DNA from: G963665405 sp963665405
GTDB lineage: Bacteria > Chloroflexota > Dehalococcoidia > Lucifugimonadales > G963665405
NCBI GenBank assembly: GCA_963665405.2
Contig: CAXXUH010000004.1
Coordinates: 1,054,001-1,118,000 of the forward strand
Direction: 5' to 3'
DNA: 64,000 nt
Position numbers and translations under genes: made by a program. Shown here one piece after another: positions 8,425 through 17,193 of this stretch (position 1 is its first letter; every line of letters starts with the position of its first letter). The notes beneath the pieces were generated by a model. That model was given only the letters and a program-made list of their open reading frames with translations, was not told where the DNA came from and made no database searches.

Positions 8425-10024
8425 GGTACTTTTCATCAACCCCGTCGTCAGGGAGGAGGACGAGCCGAAGCACGTTCCCTATGGGATGGCGCTCCTGGCG
8501 GCGATTGCCGACGGGCAGGGCCACCAGGTACAGGTCTACGACGCCAACGCCTGGAGGCTTACAGACCGGGAGCTTCGGCAGGCGCTCGAGGCAGACGAGT
8601 GGGACGTGGTGGCGGTCGGCAGCATCACGACCGCGTACGGCCACATCAAGAACACGTTCGAGCATGCCCGTCGGTTCGCGCCGAACGCTCTCCTGGTCGC
8701 CGGCGGTGGGTTCCTCACCAGCATGCCGCGCGACATCATGCGACTGATGCCGCAGATAGACATCGGCATCATCGGCGAGGCTTTCGTCACATTCCCGGAG
8801 CTGCTGCAAGAGGTGGATCGGGGCAGTACCGGCTGGTCGGAGATCAAGGGGATCACCTGGCGCGACGACGGCGGCCGGGTGCGTCTGACGCCCCCTCGCC
8901 CGCTGGTCGAGGACATCGACACGCTTCCGTACCCGGCCTGGGAGATGTTCCCGCTGGATATCTACTGGAAGAACAGCAAACTCCTGTACAGCGAGGAGGC
9001 GTTCACGGCGGAGCGCCGGCTGGACATCAACGCCAGCTACGGCTGCTCGCTGATCTGCCGCTTCTGCTTCCACCTGGGGATCGCGGGCGACATGAGGTAC
9101 GAGGACGGTCCGGAGGGTCCGGACGTCGCCTTCACGTACGACCGGAACATCAGGTGGCATAGCGCCAGATACGTCGTCGACCTCGTGAAGCACGCCCGGG
9201 ACCGGCTGGGAGTCGACTTCGTCCTCTTCCTGGACGAGAACCTGATGACGATGAACGCGTACAGCCGGTGGAAATGGCTCCCCGAGATAGCGGAGCTATG
9301 GATCAAGGAGGGGCTTCAGCCGGCCTGCCGGCGAGAGGGGGTGCCCCACCATCCCGACACCTGCAAAGGGGGCGTGCACTGGGGCGGTACAAGTCACGCG
9401 ACGCTGGTCAAGCCCGAGCTTCTGAAGCTGATGCACGAATCGGGATGCAGCCAGCTTCTATACGGGTACGAGTCGTTCTCGGACCGGATCCTGAAGAACC
9501 TGGGCAAGGGGACGACCGCCGCGACAAACGAGCAGTCCCTGCGATGGACGATGGAGGCCGGCATCAGGCCGATTCCGAACCAGATGGTCGGATTTCCGGA
9601 CGAGTTCTTCGACAGCATCAGGGACAGCATCAACGCGTGGGAGCGGATGGGGATTCGGTGCGTGCCCTTCTTTGCCACGCCGTATCCCGGGTCCGAGTGG
9701 TACTACACCTACAAGGCTCGCATCATGGAGCAGTACGATGGCGATCTGGACGCCTTCCTGAGAGACCTCGGGGACGCCACCAGGATCACGGCGGTCATCA
9801 GCGAGAACTTCAACGCCGTGGAGCTGCTCGGGTTGCGGGAGCTGATGCTGAATCGAGACCTGAAGCGAATCGACGAGTACGAGAGAGTGTGGAGGGCCAG
9901 AAACGGCGAGCCCGTCCTCCCTGACTTCGTACACAAGGCGCGTCCCAAGTCCGGCGACAAGTACACTCTGCACGTGGCGCCCACTCAGACCGTGGGTGCG
10001 GGAACGGGCAATACCGAGCGGTAG
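8417..10024 (+). CDS. B12-binding radical SAM enzyme
   Basis: A 535-aa class B radical SAM protein. The N-terminal ~150 residues form a cobalamin-binding Rossmann domain (KVLFINPVVREED, PYGMALLAAIADGQGH, VVAVGSITTAY, NALLVAGGG). The iron-sulfur CxxxCxxC motif is CSLICRFC at C210, C214 and C217. The rest contains FLDENLM, LYGYESFSDRILKNLGKGTT and a proline-rich linker typical of the family. Such enzymes methylate unactivated carbons or rearrange sugars and lipids. GTG 8417 overlaps the DUF115 stop by 8 nt. Its position between two probable glycosyltransferases suggests a sugar or lipid-carrier modification; the substrate is unknown. Confidence 0.87.
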   Translation: MAKVLFINPVVREEDEPKHVPYGMALLAAIADGQGHQVQVYDANAWRLTDRELRQALEADEWDVVAVGSITTAYGHIKNTFEHARRFAPNALLVAGGGFLTSMPRDIMRLMPQIDIGIIGEAFVTFPELLQEVDRGSTGWSEIKGITWRDDGGRVRLTPPRPLVEDIDTLPYPAWEMFPLDIYWKNSKLLYSEEAFTAERRLDINASYGCSLICRFCFHLGIAGDMRYEDGPEGPDVAFTYDRNIRWHSARYVVDLVKHARDRLGVDFVLFLDENLMTMNAYSRWKWLPEIAELWIKEGLQPACRREGVPHHPDTCKGGVHWGGTSHATLVKPELLKLMHESGCSQLLYGYESFSDRILKNLGKGTTAATNEQSLRWTMEAGIRPIPNQMVGFPDEFFDSIRDSINAWERMGIRCVPFFATPYPGSEWYYTYKARIMEQYDGDLDAFLRDLGDATRITAVISENFNAVELLGLRELMLNRDLKRIDEYERVWRARNGEPVLPDFVHKARPKSGDKYTLHVAPTQTVGAGTGNTER

Positions 10025-10025
10025 A

Positions 10026-11309
10026 GTGGCAGCCGCGCAGAAGGAAACTGCGATCCCGTTCCTGCGCAGGCAGGTTCGGGAGATGCGCACCGGCGGGACG
10101 GATGCCGTCAGGCGCAAGATTCGCGCTCTGCCCGTCATAGCAGGGTGGTTCGCCAAACACGGGCCGACGATCGCGCTGGTCCTGATGATAAGGGCGCTTC
10201 GGTGGCTGGTACTGATCCGCTTCGTACAGATCAACAGCTCCAGGTACGGGCCCTTCGCCTTCGACACCGAGCTGTACCTGCAGGAGCTGGATGCAGGCAG
10301 TCGCTCAGGGCGGACCTTCGATATCTACTACTTCGAGTCTGACATATCCAACCACCAGCTCGAGAAGATGTGGGGGCGGACACTACGAACCTGGCAGGGC
10401 GCCGGTCGCGTGGCGAAGGTGAATCGCCATCTCCCGGGGGGCGACGACCACGTAATCTCGATACCGAACTGGTCATCGCACCCCCATGACATGTCCGCCC
10501 GCATCGGCGGGACTCGTCCGCACCTCGCCTTTACTCAAGAGGAGGAGGAGCTAGGGCGCAGGGCTCTTGTCGAGATGGGCGTTCCGGACGGCGCGCCCTT
10601 CGTCTGCTTTCATGCGCGAGACTCTGCATATCTGGATGCGGTGCACGGATATCGGACCCGGGAAAAGTGGGCCTATCACGACTATCGCGATTCGAACATC
10701 CACAACTACGTGCCTGCCGTCGAGGAGCTGGGCCGGCGGGGCGGCTACGGTATCCGGATGGGAGCGGTCGTCGATCAGCCCCTGGGCTCGGCAGGGCCGA
10801 AGGTGATCGATTACGCGGTCAACCATAGAACAGAGTTTCTCGACGTGTACCTGGGCGCCCGTTGCCGCTTCTTTCTGGGTGCTCACAGCGGAGCCTTCGG
10901 CGCTGCCGTGGTGTTTCGGCGTCCGATGGCCCTCGTCAACGTCATCCCGATCGACATGATGACCACCTGGGGCCAGCAAGATCTGTTCATACCCAAGAAG
11001 CTGTGGAATCGACGCGATCAGCGCTTCATGACCGTGCGAGAGATGTTCGACTCCGGGGCGGCCGGTTTCGACTTCGGCGACCAGTACGAGCGGCTTGGGG
11101 TCGACCCCGTCGAGAACACGGCCGAGGAGATCACCGCCGTGGCTCTGGAGATGGACGCTCGCCTTGAGGGATCCTGGCAGGGTGACGAAGAGGACGAGGA
11201 GCTGCAAGCCCGCTTCTGGGAGTTGTTCAGGCCGCGCAACGACTACGGCCCGATCGTGTCGCGGATGGGCGCGCAATTCCTGCGTGATAACCGGGAACTG
11301 CTCGGCTGA
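10026..11309 (+). CDS. TIGR04372-family putative glycosyltransferase
   Basis: A 427-aa protein whose C-terminal half carries the pattern I know from TIGR04372: a FHARDSAYLD segment near residue 195, then YHDYRDSNIHNYVPAVEEL, GGYGIRMGAVVDQPL, VIDYAVNHRTEFLDVYLGARC and FRRPMALVNVIP. The family is annotated as GT-B-like glycosyltransferases found in surface-polysaccharide loci. Around residues 37-62 lies a hydrophobic stretch that may associate with membrane. GTG 10026 starts one base after the upstream stop. A 36-nt gap separates it from the sulfotransferase. Confidence 0.8.
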   Translation: MAAAQKETAIPFLRRQVREMRTGGTDAVRRKIRALPVIAGWFAKHGPTIALVLMIRALRWLVLIRFVQINSSRYGPFAFDTELYLQELDAGSRSGRTFDIYYFESDISNHQLEKMWGRTLRTWQGAGRVAKVNRHLPGGDDHVISIPNWSSHPHDMSARIGGTRPHLAFTQEEEELGRRALVEMGVPDGAPFVCFHARDSAYLDAVHGYRTREKWAYHDYRDSNIHNYVPAVEELGRRGGYGIRMGAVVDQPLGSAGPKVIDYAVNHRTEFLDVYLGARCRFFLGAHSGAFGAAVVFRRPMALVNVIPIDMMTTWGQQDLFIPKKLWNRRDQRFMTVREMFDSGAAGFDFGDQYERLGVDPVENTAEEITAVALEMDARLEGSWQGDEEDEELQARFWELFRPRNDYGPIVSRMGAQFLRDNRELLG

Positions 11310-11345
11310 TATGGACGCGATGCTAATGCCTGGACAAGGCTTTTC

Positions 11346-12338
11346 TTGAAGACACGATATATCTACATTGGCTATCCAAAGACGGGCTCGTCAACGTTGC
11401 AGACTGGGTTTTTCGAGGCACACCCACAGCTGGCTTGTCTGAATCTGGAGTATCCCGAGGTTGGGGACGCGATCGGGATAGACGTGGTCCTGAAGGACAG
11501 CATCACGTACGAGTCCTCGAAGGTCAATGACGTGGTCAAGCGCCATCTGGACATGGCGGACGCGAACTCGCAGTACCGGGCCGTGGGCGTTGCCACGGAG
11601 AACCTATCCTTGTGGTACGACGGCGGGCACGCTGACCCGAGACTTGTCGCGGAGCGGCTACGGGAAGCGTTCGGCGACGCCAAGATAATGATCACGGTAA
11701 GGAACCAGTTTGGCCTGATTCGTTCGCTGTACGCTCAATTCGTCAGGAGCGGAGGCTACCTATCCTTCGACCAGTATCTGGAAGCCAACTACTGGGGATT
11801 CTACTCCTACCTGTTCCCCCAGATCTTGTTCTACAAGACCTTCAAGCGCTATGAGAACCTGTTCGGTGTCGGGCGAGTCAAGGTGACTCTCTTTGAGAAT
11901 CTAATAGGCGACCCGCAGGGGGCCGTCGACGCTATGTGCCGGTTTCTCGAAATATCTCCGATCGAGCTTACCCTGCCCCACCTTAATCAGTCGCCGAGCC
12001 GCGTTTCGATGGCGGCACTGCGGCTCATCAACCGCCTTCACAAGTACAATCTTGGCAGATCCTACTACATGCCCCTCACCCCAAACTCACTCGCCACGAA
12101 CTGGGATAAGGAAATCGGGTTCGTTCCGAAGCGGCTCAGGAGACACGACCGATGGCGAAGGTACCTCATCGTCAAGACCCAGAGATTGGACGCGAGATTT
12201 GGGTTCAAGCCGGCCAAACCCGCCTATTCTGAGTTCTGGAAAGAGAAGATAACAGACCTTTACGCGGAGGATAATCGAAGTCTGATGGAAGAGACCGGGC
12301 TCGATCTGAGGGAGCATGGCTATCCTGTCGCGTCGTAG
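11346..12338 (+). CDS. Sulfotransferase family protein
   Basis: A 330-aa PAPS-dependent sulfotransferase-like protein. The 5'-phosphosulfate loop YPKTGSST is at residues 10-17, and the 3'-phosphate motif is within ITVRNQFGLIRSLYAQF near residue 116. A later KVTLFENL segment matches the core sulfotransferase fold. It would transfer sulfate from PAPS to a sugar hydroxyl. Start is TTG 11346. Base composition is visibly less GC-rich than its neighbours (for example the AAGACACGATATATCTAC start region), which suggests separate acquisition. No PAPS synthesis genes are in the window. Confidence 0.82.
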   Translation: MKTRYIYIGYPKTGSSTLQTGFFEAHPQLACLNLEYPEVGDAIGIDVVLKDSITYESSKVNDVVKRHLDMADANSQYRAVGVATENLSLWYDGGHADPRLVAERLREAFGDAKIMITVRNQFGLIRSLYAQFVRSGGYLSFDQYLEANYWGFYSYLFPQILFYKTFKRYENLFGVGRVKVTLFENLIGDPQGAVDAMCRFLEISPIELTLPHLNQSPSRVSMAALRLINRLHKYNLGRSYYMPLTPNSLATNWDKEIGFVPKRLRRHDRWRRYLIVKTQRLDARFGFKPAKPAYSEFWKEKITDLYAEDNRSLMEETGLDLREHGYPVAS

Positions 12339-12394
12339 CCGGGTGGGTCAGGCGCGTGCTACGCGAGATCCGTCCTACGGGTCGTGATCGAGAG

Positions 12395-13378
12395 ATGAGG
12401 TGCGTCGTCACCGGGGGTGCGGGATTCATCGGGAGCCACGTGGTGGACCTGCTGCTGGCAGAGGGACACTCCGTCGCCGCCCTGGACAACGTCTCGACCG
12501 GGCATCTGGAGAATCTCTCCCACCATCGAGACAAGCCGGACTTGAGCGTCCATCAGGTCGACGTGTGCGACTACGAAGGGATTCGGCCATTGTTCGACGG
12601 CGTGGACTGGGTGTTCCACTTCGCTGCACTCGCCGACATCGTGCCGTCGATCGAGCGGCCTATGGAGTACATGGACCGCAACGTCGCCGGGACCGTCTCC
12701 GTCGTCGAGGCGTCGAGGCAGAGTGGGGTCCAGCGGCTCGTCTATGCCGCCTCGTCCTCCTGCTACGGGATTCCGGACGTCTACCCGACGCCCGAGGCGT
12801 CTCCCATCCGGTGCGAGTACCCCTACGCACTGAGTAAGTACCTTGGAGAGCAGGTCGTCCTCCACTGGAACAGGGTCTACGATCTGCCCGTCGTCTCCCT
12901 GCGCTTCTTTAACGTCTACGGCCCCCGCTCGCGGACGTCCGGCACGTACGGAGCGGTCTTCGGTATCTTTCTCGCCCAGAAGCTGCACGGGAAGCCTTTT
13001 ACGGTGGTGGGAGATGGTACCCAAACGCGCGACTTCGTGTTTGTGACCGACGTGGCGCGGGCCTGCCTGCTGGCCGCGGAATCGAAGCTGTCGGGCGAGG
13101 TACTGAACGTCGGTGCGGGGAGCCCCGTGAGCGTCAGCAGGCTCGTCGAGCTCCTCGGAGGAGACACGGTCCGCGTGCCGAAGCGTCCGGGGGAGCCGGA
13201 CTGCACTCATGCGGATGTCTCGAAGATCGAGCGCGTGCTCGGGTGGCAGCCCGCGGTGCCCTTCGAGGACGGCGTCGACATCATGCTCCGAAACATCTCC
13301 CTCTGGGCGGAGGCGCCCGTGTGGGACGTCTCCGGGATCGAGCGGGCGACAGCACAGTGGTTCGCCGCCCTGAAGTGA
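12395..13378 (+). CDS. NAD-dependent sugar-nucleotide epimerase/dehydratase
   Basis: A 327-aa extended short-chain dehydrogenase. The NAD-binding motif TGGAGFIGSH is at 6-15, the catalytic Ser/Tyr/Lys lie in AASSSCYG and YPYALSKYLGE (near 144), and the substrate domain contains LRFFNVYGPR and VTDVARACLLAAE. It is in the UDP-glucose 4-epimerase/UDP-glucuronate epimerase group; the exact substrate is not readable. ATG 12395 is preferred over upstream GTG 12356 because it places the Rossmann strand at the terminus. It opens the nucleotide-sugar block that runs to 19457. Confidence 0.88.
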   Translation: MRCVVTGGAGFIGSHVVDLLLAEGHSVAALDNVSTGHLENLSHHRDKPDLSVHQVDVCDYEGIRPLFDGVDWVFHFAALADIVPSIERPMEYMDRNVAGTVSVVEASRQSGVQRLVYAASSSCYGIPDVYPTPEASPIRCEYPYALSKYLGEQVVLHWNRVYDLPVVSLRFFNVYGPRSRTSGTYGAVFGIFLAQKLHGKPFTVVGDGTQTRDFVFVTDVARACLLAAESKLSGEVLNVGAGSPVSVSRLVELLGGDTVRVPKRPGEPDCTHADVSKIERVLGWQPAVPFEDGVDIMLRNISLWAEAPVWDVSGIERATAQWFAALK

Positions 13379-13415
13379 CCGGCCGGCGGTGAGCCGCTCT
13401 AACGCAGGTACTGAC

Positions 13416-14954
13416 ATGCCACAAACCCCCTACAGCCATAAGATCAAGACGCCCGAAGAGATCCGGGACATCATCGGTCCACGCCCACGCGGTGGACAGG
13501 TGATCATGTGCCACGGCGCCTTCGACGTCATACACCCGGGGCATCTCAGGCATCTGATGTACGCCAAAGAGAGGGCCGACATCCTCATCGCCTCTCTCAC
13601 GAGCGACGAGTTCATCACCAAGGGACCCCGCCGGCCGTTTGTTCCGGAGGAGCTCAGGGCGATCAACCTGGCCGCCCTGGAGATGGTCAGCCACGTGGTA
13701 ATAGACCGGCATCCGACGCCGATCGAGAACATCCAGACCATCCAGCCCGACCTCTTCGCGAAGGGCTTCGAGTACGTCACCAACGGCCTCCACCCGAAGA
13801 CGCGGGAGGAGTCCGAGGCCCTGGAGAGCTACGGCGGCGAGATCATCTTCACGCCGGGGGATATCGTCTACTCCTCTTCGGCTCTGCTGACGCTCCAGTC
13901 TCCGGACCTGGCCGTCGAGAAGCTGCTGGTTCTGATGGAGTCCGAGGGGGTGTCGTTCGACGACCTGAGAGGCTCGCTTCGCTCCCTGTCCGGCCTCAAG
14001 GTCCACATCGTTGGGGACACGATCGTCGACAGGTATACCTACTGCTCCCTGCTGGGGGCGGCGCCCAAGTCACCGACGATCAGCGTCAAGCAGGAGCAGT
14101 CCGAGACCTTCATCGGTGGCGCCGCGATCGTGGCCAAGCATGCCCGAGCCTTCGGCGCAACGGTCACCCTCTCGACCATCCTCGGAGATGACGACGCCAA
14201 GGAGTTCGTCCTGGATGGCATGCGCGCCGCCGGCATCGAGATTCTGGCTCACGTGGACGAGAGCCGCCCCACGACGGTGAAGGAGCGGTTCGTCGTCGAC
14301 AGCCACAAGATGCTGCAGGTCGACAAGCTGGACAACCGGATTGTCTCGGCCGCTTCGGTAGAGAATCTGCGCGCCGAGATCGACGGCACCCGGGCGGATG
14401 TGTACATCTTCAGCGACTTCAGGCACGGGATATTCCATCCGACGACGATCGACCCGCTGAGGGCGGCGATAAGGCCGGGGGCATTCATGGCCGCCGACAG
14501 TCAGGTGAGCAGCCGCTGGGGCAACATCCTCGACTTCAAGGACTTCGATCTCGTCACGCCAAACGAGCGCGAGGCCCGGTTCGCGCTCGGTGACCAGGAC
14601 TCGGTAATCCGCCCGCTGGCGACCGCCCTCTACAACGACGCCCGGTGCAAGTGGCTGATCGTCAAGCTGGGAGAGCGCGGTCTGCTCTGCCATCGCGGCC
14701 CCAAAGGGCTGTTGCGCGAGTTCTTCAATCTGGACAGCTTCGTGGAGCAGCTGGCCGACCCAGTCGGGGCAGGGGACTCCCTGCTGGCTCTCGGGTCGCT
14801 GGCTCTCGCCCAGTCAGGGAACTTCGTCATCGCCGCCATTCTCGGCAATCTGGCTGCTTCGGTGGCATGCGAGAGCGAGGGGAACGTCCCAGTGGGAAGA
14901 GACGAGGTCGAGAAGAAGATCGACAAGATCGAAAAGGCGGCGCGCCTGTCGTGA
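13416..14954 (+). CDS. Fused sugar nucleotidyltransferase-PfkB kinase (HldE-like, reversed order)
   Basis: A 512-aa fusion. The N-terminal ~150 residues are a cytidylyltransferase domain with HGAFDVIHPGHL (HxGH at 40-43) and KGPRRPFVPEELRA. The C-terminal ~330 residues are a PfkB/ribokinase domain with FIGGAAIVAKHARAFG, VTPNERE and the anion-hole motif DPVGAGDSLLALG near residue 447. Escherichia coli HldE has the kinase first and the nucleotidyltransferase second, so the order here is inverted. By analogy it would phosphorylate a sugar phosphate and then attach a nucleotide. ATG 13416 is chosen; GTG 13389 is possible. The next gene overlaps its stop by GTGA. Confidence 0.88.
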   Translation: MPQTPYSHKIKTPEEIRDIIGPRPRGGQVIMCHGAFDVIHPGHLRHLMYAKERADILIASLTSDEFITKGPRRPFVPEELRAINLAALEMVSHVVIDRHPTPIENIQTIQPDLFAKGFEYVTNGLHPKTREESEALESYGGEIIFTPGDIVYSSSALLTLQSPDLAVEKLLVLMESEGVSFDDLRGSLRSLSGLKVHIVGDTIVDRYTYCSLLGAAPKSPTISVKQEQSETFIGGAAIVAKHARAFGATVTLSTILGDDDAKEFVLDGMRAAGIEILAHVDESRPTTVKERFVVDSHKMLQVDKLDNRIVSAASVENLRAEIDGTRADVYIFSDFRHGIFHPTTIDPLRAAIRPGAFMAADSQVSSRWGNILDFKDFDLVTPNEREARFALGDQDSVIRPLATALYNDARCKWLIVKLGERGLLCHRGPKGLLREFFNLDSFVEQLADPVGAGDSLLALGSLALAQSGNFVIAAILGNLAASVACESEGNVPVGRDEVEKKIDKIEKAARLS

Positions 14955-15883
14955 GATACCTCGTCGTCGGCCTCGGGAACATCGGTGAGAAGAGGCGTCG
15001 GGTACTGGCGGACCGGTGTGTCGCCACCGTGGATCCCTATCGGGCGGACGCCGACTGGTCGAGTCACCTCGACGTCCCGTCTGGCAGCTACGACGCCGCG
15101 GTGCTTGCTACGCCCGGCGACGTCAAGCTGGACTACGTTTCCTACTTCCTGGACGCGGGAAAGCACGTATTGGTGGAAAAGCCGCTACTCTTCCCCGATG
15201 AGCGGGCCGCCGCGGACCTCCGCGATCTGGCGCGCCGATCGGGGGCGATCTGGTACACCTCGTACAACCACCGGTTCGAGCCCCACATCGTCGCGATGAA
15301 AGAGCTGCTGGACGGCGGTTTCGTCGGTTCGGTCTACTGGGCCAGGCTCGTCTACGGCAACGGGACCGTGCGGAACATCCTGGGATCGTGGAGAGAGAGC
15401 GGCTTTGGCGTGCTCGAGGACCTCGGCTGCCACCTCATCGACCTGGCCGAGCTCTTGCTGGGAAGCGAACGCCGCGATTTCACGGCCCGTGAGTTGCGGA
15501 GCTTCGAGGCGGAGTGCTTCGACCATTGCGTCTTTTCGACGCCGGGCGGCGAGGTCTGGATCGAGTGCAGCTGGACCACCTGGAAGAACACCTTCAGCAT
15601 CGACGTGCACGGCAGCCGCGGCTCGATCCACATGAGCGGACTCAGCAAGTGGGGCCCGACCGAGCTGATCACCAGGAAGCGGGTCCTGCCGAGCGGTGTC
15701 CCGGAGGAGACTCGAGAGGTGCTCGACTCTCCAGACGCTACCTGGGAACAGGACCTGGTCGAGTTCGAGGAGCGCGTCCGAGAAGGGCGATCGTCCTTCG
15801 AGAGCGATCTGCGCATCTCCAAGTCTCTTCACGCCCTGGCTCAGGGGGTCGAGCCCGTGTCCAAACGGGAGCTGGTCGGGTGA
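14951..15883 (+). CDS. Gfo/Idh/MocA-family oxidoreductase
   Basis: A 310-aa NAD(P)-dependent sugar oxidoreductase. It starts with the Rossmann motif YLVVGLGNIG (3-12), has the family's EKP signature in KHVLVEKPLLF, then YNHRFEPHI and LEDLGCHLIDLAELLLG, where the conserved D and H of the active site are seen. Members act on sugars or sugar nucleotides, often on C3 of a hexose. The GTG start overlaps the upstream TGA. Its substrate is probably the product of the neighbouring kinase/nucleotidyltransferase or epimerase, but this is inference. Confidence 0.86.
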   Translation: MRYLVVGLGNIGEKRRRVLADRCVATVDPYRADADWSSHLDVPSGSYDAAVLATPGDVKLDYVSYFLDAGKHVLVEKPLLFPDERAAADLRDLARRSGAIWYTSYNHRFEPHIVAMKELLDGGFVGSVYWARLVYGNGTVRNILGSWRESGFGVLEDLGCHLIDLAELLLGSERRDFTARELRSFEAECFDHCVFSTPGGEVWIECSWTTWKNTFSIDVHGSRGSIHMSGLSKWGPTELITRKRVLPSGVPEETREVLDSPDATWEQDLVEFEERVREGRSSFESDLRISKSLHALAQGVEPVSKRELVG

Positions 15884-17193
15884 GCCAGGCTGGATCGGAC
15901 AAGCAGAAGATCGGCTTCGCCGGGCTCTCTCATCTGGGCATCGTGTCGAGCATCTGCTGGGCGTCGATGGGGTGGAGCGTGGTCGTCGTCGACGGCGACG
16001 CCGACAAGGTGTCGCTGCTGGAGAAGGGACGCCTTCCGATCCACGAGCCACGACTGCCCGAGCTGCTCGCCGAGAACCGGTCGAGGCTGGAGTTCGCCTC
16101 GGATTTCTCCCGCCTGGCGGAATGCGACGTCGTCTGTATCTCACTCGACACCGACACGGACGAGAGTAACCGGAGCGACCTGAGCGGGCTGGAACTGCTG
16201 GTCGAGAGCGTGATTCCCTGGCTCGCCCCCGGCGCCCTGGTCGTCCTGATGAGCCAGGTTCCGGTGGGCTTCACGCGACGCCTGCTCAAGTCGATACGCT
16301 CAAGACAGCCAGAGGTCGGGGTCAGGCTCTACTACTGGGTCGAGACGCTGGTGATCGGGGACGCGGTCGAGCGCTGCCTGCGGCCGCAACGCATTATCCT
16401 GGGCCGGGACGGCGAGCCGGAAGGCATAGATGTGCGTTTCGAGGCGCTGCTCTCGGCCTTCGGGTGTCCTGTCCTCAAGCTCTCCTACGAGAGCGCGGAG
16501 CTGACGAAGAGTGCGATCAATCTGTATCTGGCGGTCTCCGTGACGTACGCGAACGTACTGGCGGACCTGTGCGAGGCGAGGGGCGCCAGCATGGGCGAGA
16601 TCGTCCCGGCGCTGAGGATGGATCGCCGGATAGGCCAGTACGCATATATCCGGCCCAGCCTGGGGATCGCCGGCGGGAACCTGGAACGAGACCTGGTGCA
16701 TCTGCGGAGCCTCGGTGACGAGGCCCGCGCGGACACCAGGCTCATCGGCCTCGCTCTGGACTACAACGCGAACCGGTACTACTGGGTGCACAGGCAGCTA
16801 GACAGGCACGTCTTCAAGCGGGTGGATCGGCCCACGATCTCTGTATGGGGTCTCGCGTACAAGAAGGACACCCAGTCCACGAAGAACTCGTTCGCCACGC
16901 GCGTGCTCGGCGATCTGGCGCACCGGGCGGACCTGCGGGCGTACGACCCGGTCGCGCGGCTCCCAGAGAGTTCACGTAACGGCGTGACCCAGTGCGACCG
17001 TCTCGAAGCCGTCGACGGGGCCGACTGCCTGCTCGTGCTCACCGACTGGGAGGAGTTCGCCGACACCGACTACTCCGTCATCGCACAGAGAATGCCGGGG
17101 CGCGTGATCATCGACTGCGTTGGCGTGATGGATCGTGCCGCGGCGTCTGAGAACGGCTTTCGCTACGTCTCTATCGGTGAGCCACTTGAGTGA
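15880..17193 (+). CDS. UDP-glucose/GDP-mannose dehydrogenase-family protein without the catalytic Cys
   Basis: A 437-aa member of the nucleotide-sugar 6-dehydrogenase family. The N-terminal NAD domain is clear (IGFAGLSHLGIVSSI, then DADKVSLLEKGRLPIHEP), the central helix keeps a Lys in ELTKSAINLYLA, and the C-terminal domain has VWGLAYKKDTQSTKNSFA and LVLTDWEEF. In place of the usual GFGGSCFPKD loop it reads GIAGGNLERD (near 263-272), which aligns Asn with the nucleophilic Cys. The usual PEFLREG motif is also missing (ETLVIGDAVERC instead). It may therefore do a single two-electron step or a different reaction. GTGA overlaps on both sides. Confidence 0.82.
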   Translation: MSQAGSDKQKIGFAGLSHLGIVSSICWASMGWSVVVVDGDADKVSLLEKGRLPIHEPRLPELLAENRSRLEFASDFSRLAECDVVCISLDTDTDESNRSDLSGLELLVESVIPWLAPGALVVLMSQVPVGFTRRLLKSIRSRQPEVGVRLYYWVETLVIGDAVERCLRPQRIILGRDGEPEGIDVRFEALLSAFGCPVLKLSYESAELTKSAINLYLAVSVTYANVLADLCEARGASMGEIVPALRMDRRIGQYAYIRPSLGIAGGNLERDLVHLRSLGDEARADTRLIGLALDYNANRYYWVHRQLDRHVFKRVDRPTISVWGLAYKKDTQSTKNSFATRVLGDLAHRADLRAYDPVARLPESSRNGVTQCDRLEAVDGADCLLVLTDWEEFADTDYSVIAQRMPGRVIIDCVGVMDRAAASENGFRYVSIGEPLE

